From: Pseudomonas marginalis
Lineage (GTDB): Bacteria; Pseudomonadota; Gammaproteobacteria; Pseudomonadales; Pseudomonadaceae
DNA length: 64,000 nucleotides
Assembly (NCBI RefSeq): GCF_008692035.1
Contig: NZ_VTFG01000001.1
Location: 4,171,680 to 4,235,679 of the forward strand
Direction: 5' to 3'
In this document: positions 1 through 8,823 of the stretch, in pieces
How the letters are laid out: every line of letters starts with the position of its first letter
Position numbering within the stretch: the stretch's first letter is position 1
The notes under the pieces: generated by a model
Databases searched by the model: none
Told to the model about the DNA's origin: nothing
What the model saw: the letters and a program-made list of their open reading frames with translations, nothing else
Translations under genes and position numbers: made by a program

Positions 1-624
1 CAAACCCTCGAGGTGCTGCTGCGTTATCGGCACCCGGTCACCATCATTACCAAGGGCTCGTTGATCCTGCGCGACCTGGACCTGCTGGCGGAGCTGGCCA
101 GGCAACGCCTTGTGGCGGTGATGATCAGCCTCACCAGCCTGGATGATGAGCTCAAGCGCATCCTGGAGCCGCGCACCGCCGCGCCCAAGGCGCGGTTGCG
201 GGCCATACGGGTGATGCGCGGGGCGGGCATCCCGGTGGGCGTGCTGTGCTCGCCGATGATCCCGATGATCAACGACAGCGAGTTGGAAAGCCTGCTCACC
301 GAAGCCCATGCCGCCGGTGCGCAGAGTGCGGCGTACATGATGTTGCGCCTGCCGCTGGAGGTGGCGCCGCTGTTCGAGGAGTGGCTGGCGGCGCATTACC
401 CGCAGCGTGCGGCCCATGTCATGAGCCTGGTGCGCCAGGTGCGCGGTGGTGAGGTCTACGACAGTCGGTTCGGCGTCCGCATGCGGGGCGAGGGGCCGTT
501 CGCCTACCTGCTGGCCCAGCGCTTCAGCAAGGCGATCAAACGCCTGGGGCTCGATCGCAGAGAAGGCTTCAATCTGGATTGCACGGCGTTCTGTCCACCG
601 GGCAGACAGATGGCATTGTTGTAG
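1..624 (+). CDS. Radical SAM protein of the spore-photoproduct-lyase-like (COG1533/PA0069) family, C-terminal part
   Basis: The reading frame is open from the first base and ends with TAG at 622-624, so only the last 207 residues are visible. The start and the CxxxCxxC cluster that would bind the 4Fe-4S centre lie outside the window. The visible part resembles the second half of a radical-SAM barrel (VTIITKGSLILRDLDLL, then VMISLTSLDDELKRILEPR and GIPVGVLCSPMIPMIND), the pattern of PA0069-type proteins. Two late cysteines (CTAFCPPG) lie near the C-terminus. The substrate is unknown. The family assignment is likely, but the catalytic motif cannot be checked here. Confidence 0.75.
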   Translation, partial: QTLEVLLRYRHPVTIITKGSLILRDLDLLAELARQRLVAVMISLTSLDDELKRILEPRTAAPKARLRAIRVMRGAGIPVGVLCSPMIPMINDSELESLLTEAHAAGAQSAAYMMLRLPLEVAPLFEEWLAAHYPQRAAHVMSLVRQVRGGEVYDSRFGVRMRGEGPFAYLLAQRFSKAIKRLGLDRREGFNLDCTAFCPPGRQMALL

Positions 625-850
625 ACTGAAAAGGCAGAATGCACCGTTCCTGTAGGAATAGTCGCGTTTTGATATCACTGAAACCCGCGATCTAGAGCGG
701 TTCATTCAGTTTGAGTTAAGTTTCGGTGGTTACCTTGTTCAGCGAGTGACTGATGAGTCGGCAGCCTGGTTTGTGGCTTTTACAACTATTTCACTGGCCT
801 GGCGTCGAACTGACCTGAAAACTCCCCTGCATTAATCAAGAGGATGAATC

Positions 851-1582
851 ATGAGTGACAAGGATAAACAGCCGTTGGCTGCGTCGGCTTCAGCCCCTCA
901 GGTGGCAGAGTCTGCCGATGCAGCGCTAAAACATATCGTTGACGGCTTTTTGCATTTCCATCACGACGTCTTCCCTCAGCAGGAAGAACTCTTCAAGAAA
1001 CTCGCCACGGCCCAGAGCCCACGGGCGATGTTCATTACCTGCGCCGACTCGCGCATCGTGCCTGAGCTGATTACCCAAAGCTCTCCCGGCGACCTGTTCG
1101 TGACCCGCAACGTCGGTAACGTCGTGCCGCCTTATGGGCAGATGAACGGCGGTGTCTCCACTGCCATCGAGTACGCGGTACTGGCCCTGGGTGTGCAGCA
1201 CATCATCGTGTGCGGGCACTCCGATTGTGGCGCCATGCGCGCGGTCCTCAACCCCGCCAGCCTGGAGAAGATGCCAACGGTAAGGGCCTGGCTGCGGCAC
1301 GCCGAAGTCGCCAAGTCCATGGTCGAGGACAACTGCGACTGTGCCAACGAAGGCGAGAGCATGAAAGTGCTCACCGAAGAAAACGTCATCGCCCAACTGC
1401 AGCATTTGCGTACCCATCCTTCGGTGGCGTCGCGCATGGCCAACGGTCAGCTGTTTATTCACGGCTGGATCTACAACATCGAGACCAGTGAAATTCGAGC
1501 CTACGATGCTGATCAGTCGGCGTTCCGACCGTTGAGCGGCGAAGGGCCGATTCCTTCCGCGACGCCTAAAGCGCGCTTCTAA
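851..1582 (+). CDS. Beta-class carbonic anhydrase
   Basis: Cytoplasmic zinc enzyme interconverting CO2 and bicarbonate. The 243-residue protein has the beta-class signatures: C64-A-D66-S-R68 and H123-S-D-C126, which give the Cys-His-Cys zinc site and the Asp/Arg dyad. The ATG follows AAGAGGATGA, which acts as the ribosome-binding site. A SulP-family anion transporter starts 84 bases downstream on the same strand. That pairing is common in Pseudomonas and suggests cooperation in bicarbonate handling (inference). The N-terminal 25 residues are low in complexity and contain no clear signal peptide. Confidence 0.93.
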   Translation: MSDKDKQPLAASASAPQVAESADAALKHIVDGFLHFHHDVFPQQEELFKKLATAQSPRAMFITCADSRIVPELITQSSPGDLFVTRNVGNVVPPYGQMNGGVSTAIEYAVLALGVQHIIVCGHSDCGAMRAVLNPASLEKMPTVRAWLRHAEVAKSMVEDNCDCANEGESMKVLTEENVIAQLQHLRTHPSVASRMANGQLFIHGWIYNIETSEIRAYDADQSAFRPLSGEGPIPSATPKARF

Positions 1583-1666
1583 ACACTTCCCTGCCGGGTA
1601 AAGCGGTGGCTGCCATGGATGCAGCCAGGCTTTGCCGCGCCCGGCGAATACCTCGGGAGAGCCATC

Positions 1667-3214
1667 ATGCGTGCTGCTCAATTGAAAGCTGTATTGCCAC
1701 GGGAGCTGCTCGCCTCCGTGGTTGTGTTTCTGGTCGCCCTGCCCCTGTGCATGGGGATCGCCATCGCGTCCGGCATGCCGCCGGCCAAGGGCCTGATCAC
1801 CGGGATTATCGGTGGCCTGGTGGTGGGCTGGCTGGCGGGTTCGCCGCTGCAGGTCAGCGGCCCGGCAGCGGGGCTGGCGGTCTTGGTGTTCGAGCTGGTG
1901 CGCCAGCACGGGATGCTGATGCTCGGGCCGATCCTGCTGCTGGCCGGCTTCCTGCAACTGGTGGCCGGGCGCCTGCGCCTGGGTTGCTGGTTCCGCGTCA
2001 CGGCGCCGGCGGTGGTGTACGGGATGCTGGCGGGGATCGGCGTATTGATTGTGCTATCGCAGATCCATGTGATGCTCGACGGTGCGCCCAAGCCCTCAGG
2101 GCTGGATAACCTGGCGGGCTTCCCCGCCGCGCTGGCGGAGGCGATTCCTACCTTGGGTGGCGGCCTGGGTTGGCAGGCCGGATTGCTCGGGTTGTCGACG
2201 ATGCTGGTGATGTACCTGTGGGATAAATTCCGTCCGCAAACCCTGCGTTTCGTGCCGGGAGCCCTGTTGGGCGTGGGCCTGGCAACGGTGGCCAGCCTGG
2301 TGCTGGCGTTGCAGGTCAAGCGTGTGGAAGTCCCGGAGAATCTCGCCGACGCCATCGATTGGCTGCGTCCCAGCGACCTGTTGAGCCTGGCTGACCCTCA
2401 GTTGTTGATCGCTGCGTTTGCGGTGGCGTTTATCGCCAGTGCCGAAACCCTGCTCTCTGCGGCAGCGGTCGACCGCATGCACAGTGGCCAGCGTTCTGAT
2501 TTCGATAAGGAATTATCCGCCCAGGGTGTGGGCAACATGCTGTGCGGCCTGGTGGGTGCCCTGCCGATGACCGGTGTGATCGTGCGCAGCTCGGCCAACG
2601 TGCAGGCCGGTGCCACCACGCGGTTGTCAGCGATGTTCCATGGCGTATGGCTGTTGGGGTTCGTACTGTTGCTGTCGAGCGTGCTGCAAAGCATTCCTGT
2701 GGCAAGCCTGGCGGGTGTGTTGGTGTACACCGGGATCAAGCTGGTGGACATCAAGGCCTTCAAGGCCCTCGGTCGTTATGGGCGTATGCCGATGTTTACC
2801 TACGCGGCCACGGCGTTGGCGATCATTTTCACCGACCTGCTGACCGGTGTGCTGGTGGGCTTCGGGCTCACACTGGTCAAGCTGGCGCTCAAGGCCTCGC
2901 GCCTGAAAGTCAGTCTGATCGACCTGCCCCTGGAGGGGGAAATGGAGCTGCGTTTGACCGGTGCGGCGACTTTCCTGAAAGTGCCGGCGTTGACCCAGGT
3001 GCTGGCGACGGTGCCTCCGGGCACGACTGTGCACGTACCGCTGAGTAACCTGAGTTATATCGACCATTCCTGCCTGGAGTTGCTGGAGGAGTGGGGCCGG
3101 GCGAATGCGGCCAAGGGCTCGAAGCTGGTGATCGAAGCGCGTGGGTTGAAGCGCAGGCTCGAAGGCCGGGTCAGGATGACGACAGGGATCGGCTCGGCGC
3201 CCTCAATCGGCTGA
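1667..3214 (+). CDS. SulP family inorganic anion transporter (SLC26-like) with STAS domain
   Basis: A 515-residue inner-membrane protein with about 10-12 hydrophobic segments, starting at LLASVVVFLVALPLCMGIAIASG, the family's first membrane segment. The C-terminal hydrophilic part (about residues 425-510, LPLEGEMELRLTGAATFLKV to the end) is the STAS domain. Start chosen at ATG 1667 because GGGAGA sits 7 bases upstream; an upstream in-frame start at 1619 adds 16 unlikely residues. Members carry sulfate, bicarbonate or other anions. Placement after a carbonic anhydrase favours bicarbonate, but substrate cannot be read from sequence. A palindromic REP-like element follows the stop. Confidence 0.9.
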   Translation: MRAAQLKAVLPRELLASVVVFLVALPLCMGIAIASGMPPAKGLITGIIGGLVVGWLAGSPLQVSGPAAGLAVLVFELVRQHGMLMLGPILLLAGFLQLVAGRLRLGCWFRVTAPAVVYGMLAGIGVLIVLSQIHVMLDGAPKPSGLDNLAGFPAALAEAIPTLGGGLGWQAGLLGLSTMLVMYLWDKFRPQTLRFVPGALLGVGLATVASLVLALQVKRVEVPENLADAIDWLRPSDLLSLADPQLLIAAFAVAFIASAETLLSAAAVDRMHSGQRSDFDKELSAQGVGNMLCGLVGALPMTGVIVRSSANVQAGATTRLSAMFHGVWLLGFVLLLSSVLQSIPVASLAGVLVYTGIKLVDIKAFKALGRYGRMPMFTYAATALAIIFTDLLTGVLVGFGLTLVKLALKASRLKVSLIDLPLEGEMELRLTGAATFLKVPALTQVLATVPPGTTVHVPLSNLSYIDHSCLELLEEWGRANAAKGSKLVIEARGLKRRLEGRVRMTTGIGSAPSIG

Positions 3215-3229
3215 GGGAGTGGGATCAAC

Positions 3230-3258
3230 ATGTGGGAGGGGGCCTGCCCCTCCCACAT
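3230..3258. repeat. REP-like palindrome, single hairpin
   Basis: Perfect 12-base arms (ATGTGGGAGGGG / CCCCTCCCACAT) flank a 5-base loop. It sits between the convergent ends of the SulP gene and the next, minus-strand gene, and it shares its core with five other elements in this window. It may also act as a bidirectional transcription stop or mRNA-stabilising hairpin. Confidence 0.8.
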
Positions 3259-3281
3259 TCGTTCTCTGTGTAATTCAGGAT

Positions 3282-3929
3282 TTAAGCTGGCTGGTCCAGC
3301 GCCAATTCAACCCCCAGCTGGCGGGACAGGCACGGCCAGCGCTTCCACGCGGCTTCCGTTGCCGGGCTTTTCAGCTGTTCGCGATATGCTTCGACAGACT
3401 CCAGTGCAAAGCTGTCTTCGTTGAGCATTTCATCCACCGCATGATGAACGGCTTCATCCAGCTGGTTGGCGAATGCTTCGCCGATCAACTGATGGGCAAT
3501 CACGTTGGCCACGGTGGTATCTGCCGGAATCAGTGGCTGGCCAAAGTGTTTGATGTACAAATCGTTGACCTCTTCCACCAGGCGATGGGCCAGGTAAGCC
3601 TCGTCCAGCAGACCGTCGAGCCCTTCATGGCCGGCCAGGATGGCGGGGGGCTGCAGGAAGAAATGCTCGGCGATTTTCAGCACTGGCTTGATCTGGCTTT
3701 CGATACCGGCCTCGCGGGCCACGTCGTTGGCGGCGTCCAGCAGGTCCGGTACCAGATCGATGTAGGCCGTGACGAAGCGGGTCATGACAATGTTGCGATC
3801 GCCATCAGCCAGGGAAATGGCCGAATGCAGGTGCGGCAATTGCTCTTCCAGCTGCTTGGCCAACTGGCCAGTGCTGGATTCGTGTTGATGGGCACGGGAA
3901 ATCTGCTCGCGCAATGCGGCGGTGTTCAT
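3282..3929 (-). CDS. Conserved hypothetical protein (PA0104-like position)
   Basis: A 215-residue, mostly alpha-helical soluble protein with no signal peptide or membrane segment. No catalytic motif is recognised. Start chosen at the ATG at 3927-3929 because GGAG lies about 6-9 bases upstream on the minus strand; an upstream in-frame start would add 25 residues unlike the rest. The content is acidic and rich in Leu, Ala and His. It lies between the SulP gene and the oxidase cluster, where P. aeruginosa PAO1 has the hypothetical PA0104 (recalled, not searched). Function unknown. Confidence 0.75.
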   Translation of the reverse strand: MNTAALREQISRAHQHESSTGQLAKQLEEQLPHLHSAISLADGDRNIVMTRFVTAYIDLVPDLLDAANDVAREAGIESQIKPVLKIAEHFFLQPPAILAGHEGLDGLLDEAYLAHRLVEEVNDLYIKHFGQPLIPADTTVANVIAHQLIGEAFANQLDEAVHHAVDEMLNEDSFALESVEAYREQLKSPATEAAWKRWPCLSRQLGVELALDQPA

Positions 3930-4130
3930 GAAGGCTCCAGTGAAGCAGGCGTAGGAATAGGGACAGCATAAAGTAGCTCGTTTATACGAGCGCCTAAGAC
4001 GCATTTGTCATAATTATTTCATGGTTATGCACAGGCGTTATATCGAATTGCCATCGTTGGTCGGATAAACGATTCCGCACCCGGTTTTATTAGGCCTGGC
4101 CACTCATTTTTGCTCATTTGCCCCTACACA

Positions 4131-4158
4131 TTGCGGGGTTGCAGAGCGTGTCTATACT
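4131..4158 (+). promoter_or_regulatory. Candidate promoter of the cytochrome oxidase operon, RpoS-like -10
   Basis: TTGCGG at 4131-4136 and TATACT at 4153-4158 are 16 bases apart. The -10 region reads TCTATACT, matching the CTATACT core favoured by RpoS. It is 138 bases before the coxB ATG. The rest of the 367-base gap (3930-4296) holds an AT-rich stretch and a small dyad (GCTCG/CGAGC, 3976-3991) near the promoter of the minus-strand gene. RpoS control of the aa3 oxidase genes is known in P. aeruginosa; the site here is a prediction. Confidence 0.45.
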
Positions 4159-4296
4159 CGGGTTTGTACGCGATTAGCTGATGACGCCAGACTGCATAAG
4201 CAGGTAAGGCTAAGCGGTTGTAAGCAGTATGGAAGCCGCTCCCTTCGACGCAGGTGCAAACCGGCGGGATAACAAGAACGATAAGGGGAACCCGCA

Positions 4297-5424
4297 ATGA
4301 CGCGACATCCACATGTTTGGATGGGCCTCCTGTTGTGGTCGGTATTCGGCCAGGCGCACGCCGCCTGGACAACGAATATGGCGCCAGGGGCAACTGAAGT
4401 CAGTCACGCTGTGTTCGACCTGCACATGACCATTTTCTGGATCTGTGTAGTGATCGGCATTGTCGTTTTTGGCGCGATGTTCTGGTCGATGATCCTTCAT
4501 CGCCGCTCTACGGGCCAGGTCGCGGCCAAATTCCACGAAAGCACCACCGTGGAAATCCTCTGGACCGTGGTGCCCTTGCTGATCCTGGTCGCGATGGCCA
4601 TTCCGGCGACCAAGACCTTGATCAATATCTACGACAGTACCGAGTCGGATATCGATATCCAGGTCACCGGCTATCAGTGGAAGTGGCATTACAAATACCT
4701 GGGCCAGGACGTGGAGTTCTTCAGCAACCTGGCCACGCCCGCCGAGCAGATCCATAACCAGGCCACCAAGGGCGAACATTACCTGCTGGAAGTCGACCAG
4801 CCGCTGGTGCTGCCGGTGGGCGCCAAGGTGCGCTTCCTGGTGACCGCCGCCGACGTGATCCACTCCTGGTGGGTGCCGGCCTTTGCGGTCAAGCGTGACG
4901 CCATCCCGGGGTTCGTCAACGAGGCCTGGACCCGCGTCGAGAAGCCCGGCATCTACCGTGGCCAGTGCGCCGAACTGTGCGGCAAGGACCACGGTTTCAT
5001 GCCCATCGTGGTCGAGGTCAAGTCCAAGGCCGACTACGACACCTGGCTCGGCGAGCGCAAGGCAGAGGCCGCCAAGCTCAAGGAGCTGACCTCCAAGGAG
5101 TGGACGCTGGAAGAGCTGGTGGCCCGTGGCGACAAGGTCTACCACACCACCTGCGTGGCCTGTCACCAGGCCGAAGGCCAGGGCCTGCCACCGATGTTCC
5201 CGGCGCTCAAGGGTTCGAAGATTGCCACCGGGCCTAAGGAAGCCCACCTGAATCTTGTCTATCACGGCAAGGCCGGTACGGCGATGGCGGCTTTCGGCAA
5301 GCAGCTCTCGGAAGTGGATATCGCCGCCGTGGTGACCTACGAGCGCAACGCCTGGGGTAACAACAAAGGCGACATGGTCACGCCTAAAGACGTGCTGGCC
5401 ATCAAGCAGGCGGAAAGCAAATGA
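4297..5424 (+). CDS. coxB: Cytochrome c oxidase subunit II with C-terminal cytochrome c domain
   Basis: A 375-residue periplasm-facing subunit. An N-terminal signal peptide ends near QAHA-AW, followed by two membrane segments (about residues 40-65 and 85-105) and the cupredoxin domain with the binuclear CuA ligands H189, C224, C228, H232 and M235 (C-AEL-C-GKD-H-GF-M). A cytochrome c domain with CVACH at 286-290 is fused at the C-terminus, which marks a caa3-type enzyme that takes electrons from cytochrome c. The ATG follows AAGGGGAAC. It is the first gene of the oxidase cluster; coxA follows after 58 bases. Confidence 0.96.
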   Translation: MTRHPHVWMGLLLWSVFGQAHAAWTTNMAPGATEVSHAVFDLHMTIFWICVVIGIVVFGAMFWSMILHRRSTGQVAAKFHESTTVEILWTVVPLLILVAMAIPATKTLINIYDSTESDIDIQVTGYQWKWHYKYLGQDVEFFSNLATPAEQIHNQATKGEHYLLEVDQPLVLPVGAKVRFLVTAADVIHSWWVPAFAVKRDAIPGFVNEAWTRVEKPGIYRGQCAELCGKDHGFMPIVVEVKSKADYDTWLGERKAEAAKLKELTSKEWTLEELVARGDKVYHTTCVACHQAEGQGLPPMFPALKGSKIATGPKEAHLNLVYHGKAGTAMAAFGKQLSEVDIAAVVTYERNAWGNNKGDMVTPKDVLAIKQAESK

Positions 5425-5482
5425 CTTCATTCATTGCGTATGCCCCGAACCGCCCCGCCCACTCGCTTGCAGGAGAACGGCC

Positions 5483-7072
5483 ATGAGCGCTGTGATCGAT
5501 GACCATGGCCACGCCGGTGACCATGCCCACGGCCCCGCCAAGGGTTTGATGCGCTGGGTGCTGACCACCAACCATAAGGACATCGGCACGATGTACCTGT
5601 GGTTCGCGTTCACCATGTTCCTGCTCGGCGGCTCGTTCGCCATGGTGATCCGTGCCGAGCTGTTCCAGCCTGGCCTGCAGATCGTCGAGCCGGCGTTTTT
5701 CAACCAGATGACCACCATGCACGGCCTGATCATGGTGTTCGGTGCGGTAATGCCGGCGTTTGTCGGCCTGGCCAACTGGATGATTCCGCTGATGATCGGC
5801 GCGCCGGACATGGCCTTGCCGCGCATGAACAACTTCAGCTTCTGGCTGCTGCCGGCGGCGTTCCTGCTGCTGGTCTCGACCCTGTTCACGCCCGGTGGCG
5901 GGCCGAACTTCGGCTGGACGTTCTACGCCCCGCTCTCCACCACCTACGCGCCGGAAAGCGTGACGTTCTTCATCTTCGCCATCCACTTGATGGGCATCAG
6001 CTCGATCATGGGTGCGATCAACGTGGTTGCCACCATCCTCAACCTGCGTGCGCCCGGCATGACCCTGATGAAGATGCCGCTGTTCGTCTGGACCTGGCTG
6101 ATCACCGCATTCCTGCTGATCGCGGTGATGCCGGTGCTGGCCGGCTGCGTGACCATGATGCTGATGGACATCCACTTCGGTACCAGCTTCTTCAGTGCGG
6201 CCGGTGGCGGTGATCCGGTGCTGTTCCAGCATGTGTTCTGGTTCTTCGGCCACCCCGAGGTGTACATCATGATCCTGCCGGCGTTTGGCGCCGTCAGTTC
6301 GATTATCCCGACCTTCTCGCGCAAGCCATTGTTCGGCTACACGTCGATGGTCTACGCCACGGCGAGCATCGCGTTCCTCTCGTTTATCGTGTGGGCGCAC
6401 CATATGTTCGTGGTGGGCATTCCGTTGGTCGGCGAGTTGTTCTTCATGTACGCCACGTTGCTGATTGCGGTGCCCACCGGCGTGAAGGTGTTCAACTGGG
6501 TCAGTACCATGTGGCAAGGCTCGCTGACCTTCGAGACGCCGATGCTGTTTGCCGTGGCCTTCGTGATCCTGTTCACCATCGGCGGCTTCTCCGGATTGAT
6601 GCTGGCGATTGCCCCGGCGGACTTCCAGTACCACGACACCTACTTTGTGGTGGCGCACTTCCATTACGTACTGGTGCCCGGTGCGATCTTCGGCATCTTC
6701 GCCTCGGCCTACTACTGGCTGCCGAAATGGACCGGCCACATGTACGACGAAACCCTGGGCAAGCTGCATTTCTGGCTGTCTTTCGTGGGCATGAACATGG
6801 CGTTCTTCCCGATGCACTTCGTGGGGCTGGCCGGCATGCCGCGCCGGGTACCGGACTACAACCTGCAGTTCGCCGACTTCAATATGGTCTCGTCGATTGG
6901 CGCGTTCATGTTTGGCGCCACGCAGATCTTCTTCCTGTTTATCGTGATCAAGTGCATCCGTGGCGGCCCGCCCGCGCCGGCCAAGCCGTGGGATGGCGCC
7001 GAAGGCCTGGAGTGGAGCGTGCCCTCGCCCGCGCCGTACCACACCTTCACCACGCCACCGGAGGTCAAATGA
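5483..7072 (+). CDS. coxA: Cytochrome c oxidase subunit I
   Basis: Catalytic heme-copper oxidase subunit of 529 residues with about 12 membrane segments. Visible ligands are H257-PEV-Y261 (CuB ligand and the Tyr cross-linked to it), H306-H307 (CuB) and H392-F-H394 (heme a3 and heme a). The N-terminus HHGHAGDHAHGPAKG-like stretch is His-rich before the first helix (MRWVLTTNHKDIG). A ribosome-binding site (AGGAGAACGG) precedes the ATG. It reduces O2 to water and pumps protons in the inner membrane together with CoxB and CoxC. Very high confidence. Confidence 0.97.
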   Translation: MSAVIDDHGHAGDHAHGPAKGLMRWVLTTNHKDIGTMYLWFAFTMFLLGGSFAMVIRAELFQPGLQIVEPAFFNQMTTMHGLIMVFGAVMPAFVGLANWMIPLMIGAPDMALPRMNNFSFWLLPAAFLLLVSTLFTPGGGPNFGWTFYAPLSTTYAPESVTFFIFAIHLMGISSIMGAINVVATILNLRAPGMTLMKMPLFVWTWLITAFLLIAVMPVLAGCVTMMLMDIHFGTSFFSAAGGGDPVLFQHVFWFFGHPEVYIMILPAFGAVSSIIPTFSRKPLFGYTSMVYATASIAFLSFIVWAHHMFVVGIPLVGELFFMYATLLIAVPTGVKVFNWVSTMWQGSLTFETPMLFAVAFVILFTIGGFSGLMLAIAPADFQYHDTYFVVAHFHYVLVPGAIFGIFASAYYWLPKWTGHMYDETLGKLHFWLSFVGMNMAFFPMHFVGLAGMPRRVPDYNLQFADFNMVSSIGAFMFGATQIFFLFIVIKCIRGGPPAPAKPWDGAEGLEWSVPSPAPYHTFTTPPEVK

Positions 7073-7093
7073 ACAGGGTAAGCGGAGGTGGTC

Positions 7094-7645
7094 ATGGCTG
7101 ACTCCGTGCCTCTCAAGCGCCTGGTTACCCGCCTGCTGATCCTGGTGGTGGCGATGTTCGCCTTCGGCTTTGCCCTGGTGCCGATCTACGACGTGATGTG
7201 CAAGGCATTCGGCATCAACGGCAAGACGGCCGGGCAGTACGAAGGCGAGCAGGTCGTCGACCTCACGCGCCAGGTACGGGTGCAGTTCCTGTCCACCAAT
7301 GCCATCGACATGGTCTGGGAGTTTCATTCCAAGGCTGATGAGGTGGTGGTCAACCCCGGTGCCGTCACCGAGATGCTGTTCGTGGCCTACAACCCTACTG
7401 ACAAGCCGATGACCGCCCAGGCGGTGCCGAGCATTTCCCCCGCCGAAGCGGCCATGTATTTCCACAAGACCGAATGCTTTTGCTTCACCCAGCAAGTGCT
7501 GCAGCCAGGCCAGCGCATCGAGATGCCGGTGCGTTTTATTGTCGACCGTGACATGCCCAAGGATGTGAAGCATTTGACCCTGGCGTACACGCTGTTTGAT
7601 ATCACTGCGCGCCAACCGCCCGTGGCTGTCCGTACCGGCGGCTAG
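7094..7645 (+). CDS. ctaG: Cytochrome c oxidase assembly protein CtaG (Cox11 family)
   Basis: Copper chaperone that delivers CuB to subunit I. The 183-residue protein has one N-terminal membrane anchor (about residues 10-32) and a periplasmic domain carrying the copper-binding C128-F-C130-F motif. Start set at ATG 7094 with AGCGGAGG 6-13 bases upstream; the in-frame GTG two codons earlier is less likely. It lies 21 bases after coxA, as in other pseudomonads. A complete and ordinary family member. Confidence 0.94.
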   Translation: MADSVPLKRLVTRLLILVVAMFAFGFALVPIYDVMCKAFGINGKTAGQYEGEQVVDLTRQVRVQFLSTNAIDMVWEFHSKADEVVVNPGAVTEMLFVAYNPTDKPMTAQAVPSISPAEAAMYFHKTECFCFTQQVLQPGQRIEMPVRFIVDRDMPKDVKHLTLAYTLFDITARQPPVAVRTGG

Positions 7646-7680
7646 CTACTGTTTGCCCGCTCAATCAGGAGAGCGAATAC

Positions 7681-8568
7681 ATGTCGACTCATGATACGTA
7701 CTACGTACCAGCGCAAAGCAAATGGCCGATAATTGCCACGATTGGCATGCTGGTCACCGTGTATGGCCTGGCCGTGTGGTTCAACGACCTGAAGGCGGCA
7801 CGCCCGGAATCCCACGGGCCGTGGATCTTTTTCGTCGGAGGGCTGTTGCTGGCCTACATGCTGTTTGGCTGGTTCGGGGCGGTGATCAAGGAAAGCCGCG
7901 CCGGTTTGTACAGCGCCCAGATGGACCGCTCGTTTCGCTGGGGCATGACCTGGTTCATTTTTTCCGAGGTGATGTTCTTTATCGCGTTCTTCGGTGCGCT
8001 GTTCTACGTGCGCCACTTGTCCGGCCCCGCGTTGGCCGGCGAAGGCCCCAAAGGTATTGCGCACATGCTGTGGCCGAACTTCGAGTTTGCCTGGCCGTTG
8101 CTCAACAACCCGGACCCGAAACTTTATCCCGCGCCGGAGGGCACCATCAGCCCGTGGGGCTTGCCGTTGGTCAACACCATCCTGCTGGTGAGTTCCAGCG
8201 TGACCATCACCATTGCCCACCACGCCTTGCGCAAGGGGCATCGCGGCGCGCTGAAGATCTGGCTGGCGATCACCGTCTTGCTGGGCCTGGCATTCCTCGG
8301 GTTCCAGGCCGAGGAATACATCCACGCCTATAAAGAGCTGGGCCTGACCTTGGGTTCGGGGGTGTACGGCGCGACGTTCTTTATGCTCACGGGCTTCCAC
8401 GGTGCCCACGTGACTATCGGCACCATCATTTTGTTTGTGATGCTGATGCGCATCCTGCGCGGGCATTTCAATGCCGAGCATCAGTTCGGTTTCGAGGCGG
8501 CCAGTTGGTATTGGCACTTCGTGGATGTGGTGTGGATCGGGCTGTTTTTCTTCGTCTACGTGCTGTGA
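7681..8568 (+). CDS. coxC: Cytochrome c oxidase subunit III
   Basis: A 295-residue membrane protein with seven predicted helices. Family features seen are MDRSFRWGMTWFIFSEVMFF (helix III) and GFHGAHVTIGTI near the end, plus the C-terminal SWYWHFVDVVWIGLFFFVYVL. It supports proton uptake and stability of CoxA. AGGAGAGCGA lies before the ATG. The stop is only 6 bases from the end of the next gene, which lies on the other strand. Confidence 0.96.
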   Translation: MSTHDTYYVPAQSKWPIIATIGMLVTVYGLAVWFNDLKAARPESHGPWIFFVGGLLLAYMLFGWFGAVIKESRAGLYSAQMDRSFRWGMTWFIFSEVMFFIAFFGALFYVRHLSGPALAGEGPKGIAHMLWPNFEFAWPLLNNPDPKLYPAPEGTISPWGLPLVNTILLVSSSVTITIAHHALRKGHRGALKIWLAITVLLGLAFLGFQAEEYIHAYKELGLTLGSGVYGATFFMLTGFHGAHVTIGTIILFVMLMRILRGHFNAEHQFGFEAASWYWHFVDVVWIGLFFFVYVL

Positions 8569-8574
8569 GGCGAC

Positions 8575-8778
8575 TTACCAGGGCGCATGAGATACCAGCT
8601 GGCCGCTGAAAAATCCCCAGGCGATCAACGCCACGGTGATCACGGCCAGTACCACACGCACGGTCAAGGCCGTGACGAGGCGGTTGGAGTTGCCCTCGTC
8701 CTTGACCAGGAAGAACAGGCCACTGAACAGGCTCACGACGGTCGCGATCAGCATCAGGGCAATGGCTGCTTTGAGCAT
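8575..8778 (-). CDS. Twin transmembrane protein (DUF2909)
   Basis: A 67-residue protein with two hydrophobic helices (about 3-25 and 38-60) joined by a short charged loop KDEGNSNR. It begins MLKAAIALMLIATVV and ends QLVSHAPW. AGGAACC precedes the ATG on the minus strand. Its size, topology and position inside the oxidase cluster match the DUF2909 small proteins of Pseudomonas (PA0109-like). It is transcribed against its neighbours, converging on coxC and divergent from the SURF1-like gene. A role in oxidase assembly is only suggested by location. Confidence 0.85.
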   Translation of the reverse strand: MLKAAIALMLIATVVSLFSGLFFLVKDEGNSNRLVTALTVRVVLAVITVALIAWGFFSGQLVSHAPW

Positions 8779-8823
8779 GGTCTGGTTCCTGGCGTTGGTG
8801 GGCATCAAGGGGATGGGCGGGCA

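Noticed and set aside
5402..7615. A 737-codon open frame on the minus strand opposite coxA
   Set aside because: It lies fully antisense to coxA and ctaG, whose motifs are complete. Its translation is rich in His, Arg, Gln and Asp with no domain, the usual result of reading a GC-rich gene backwards.
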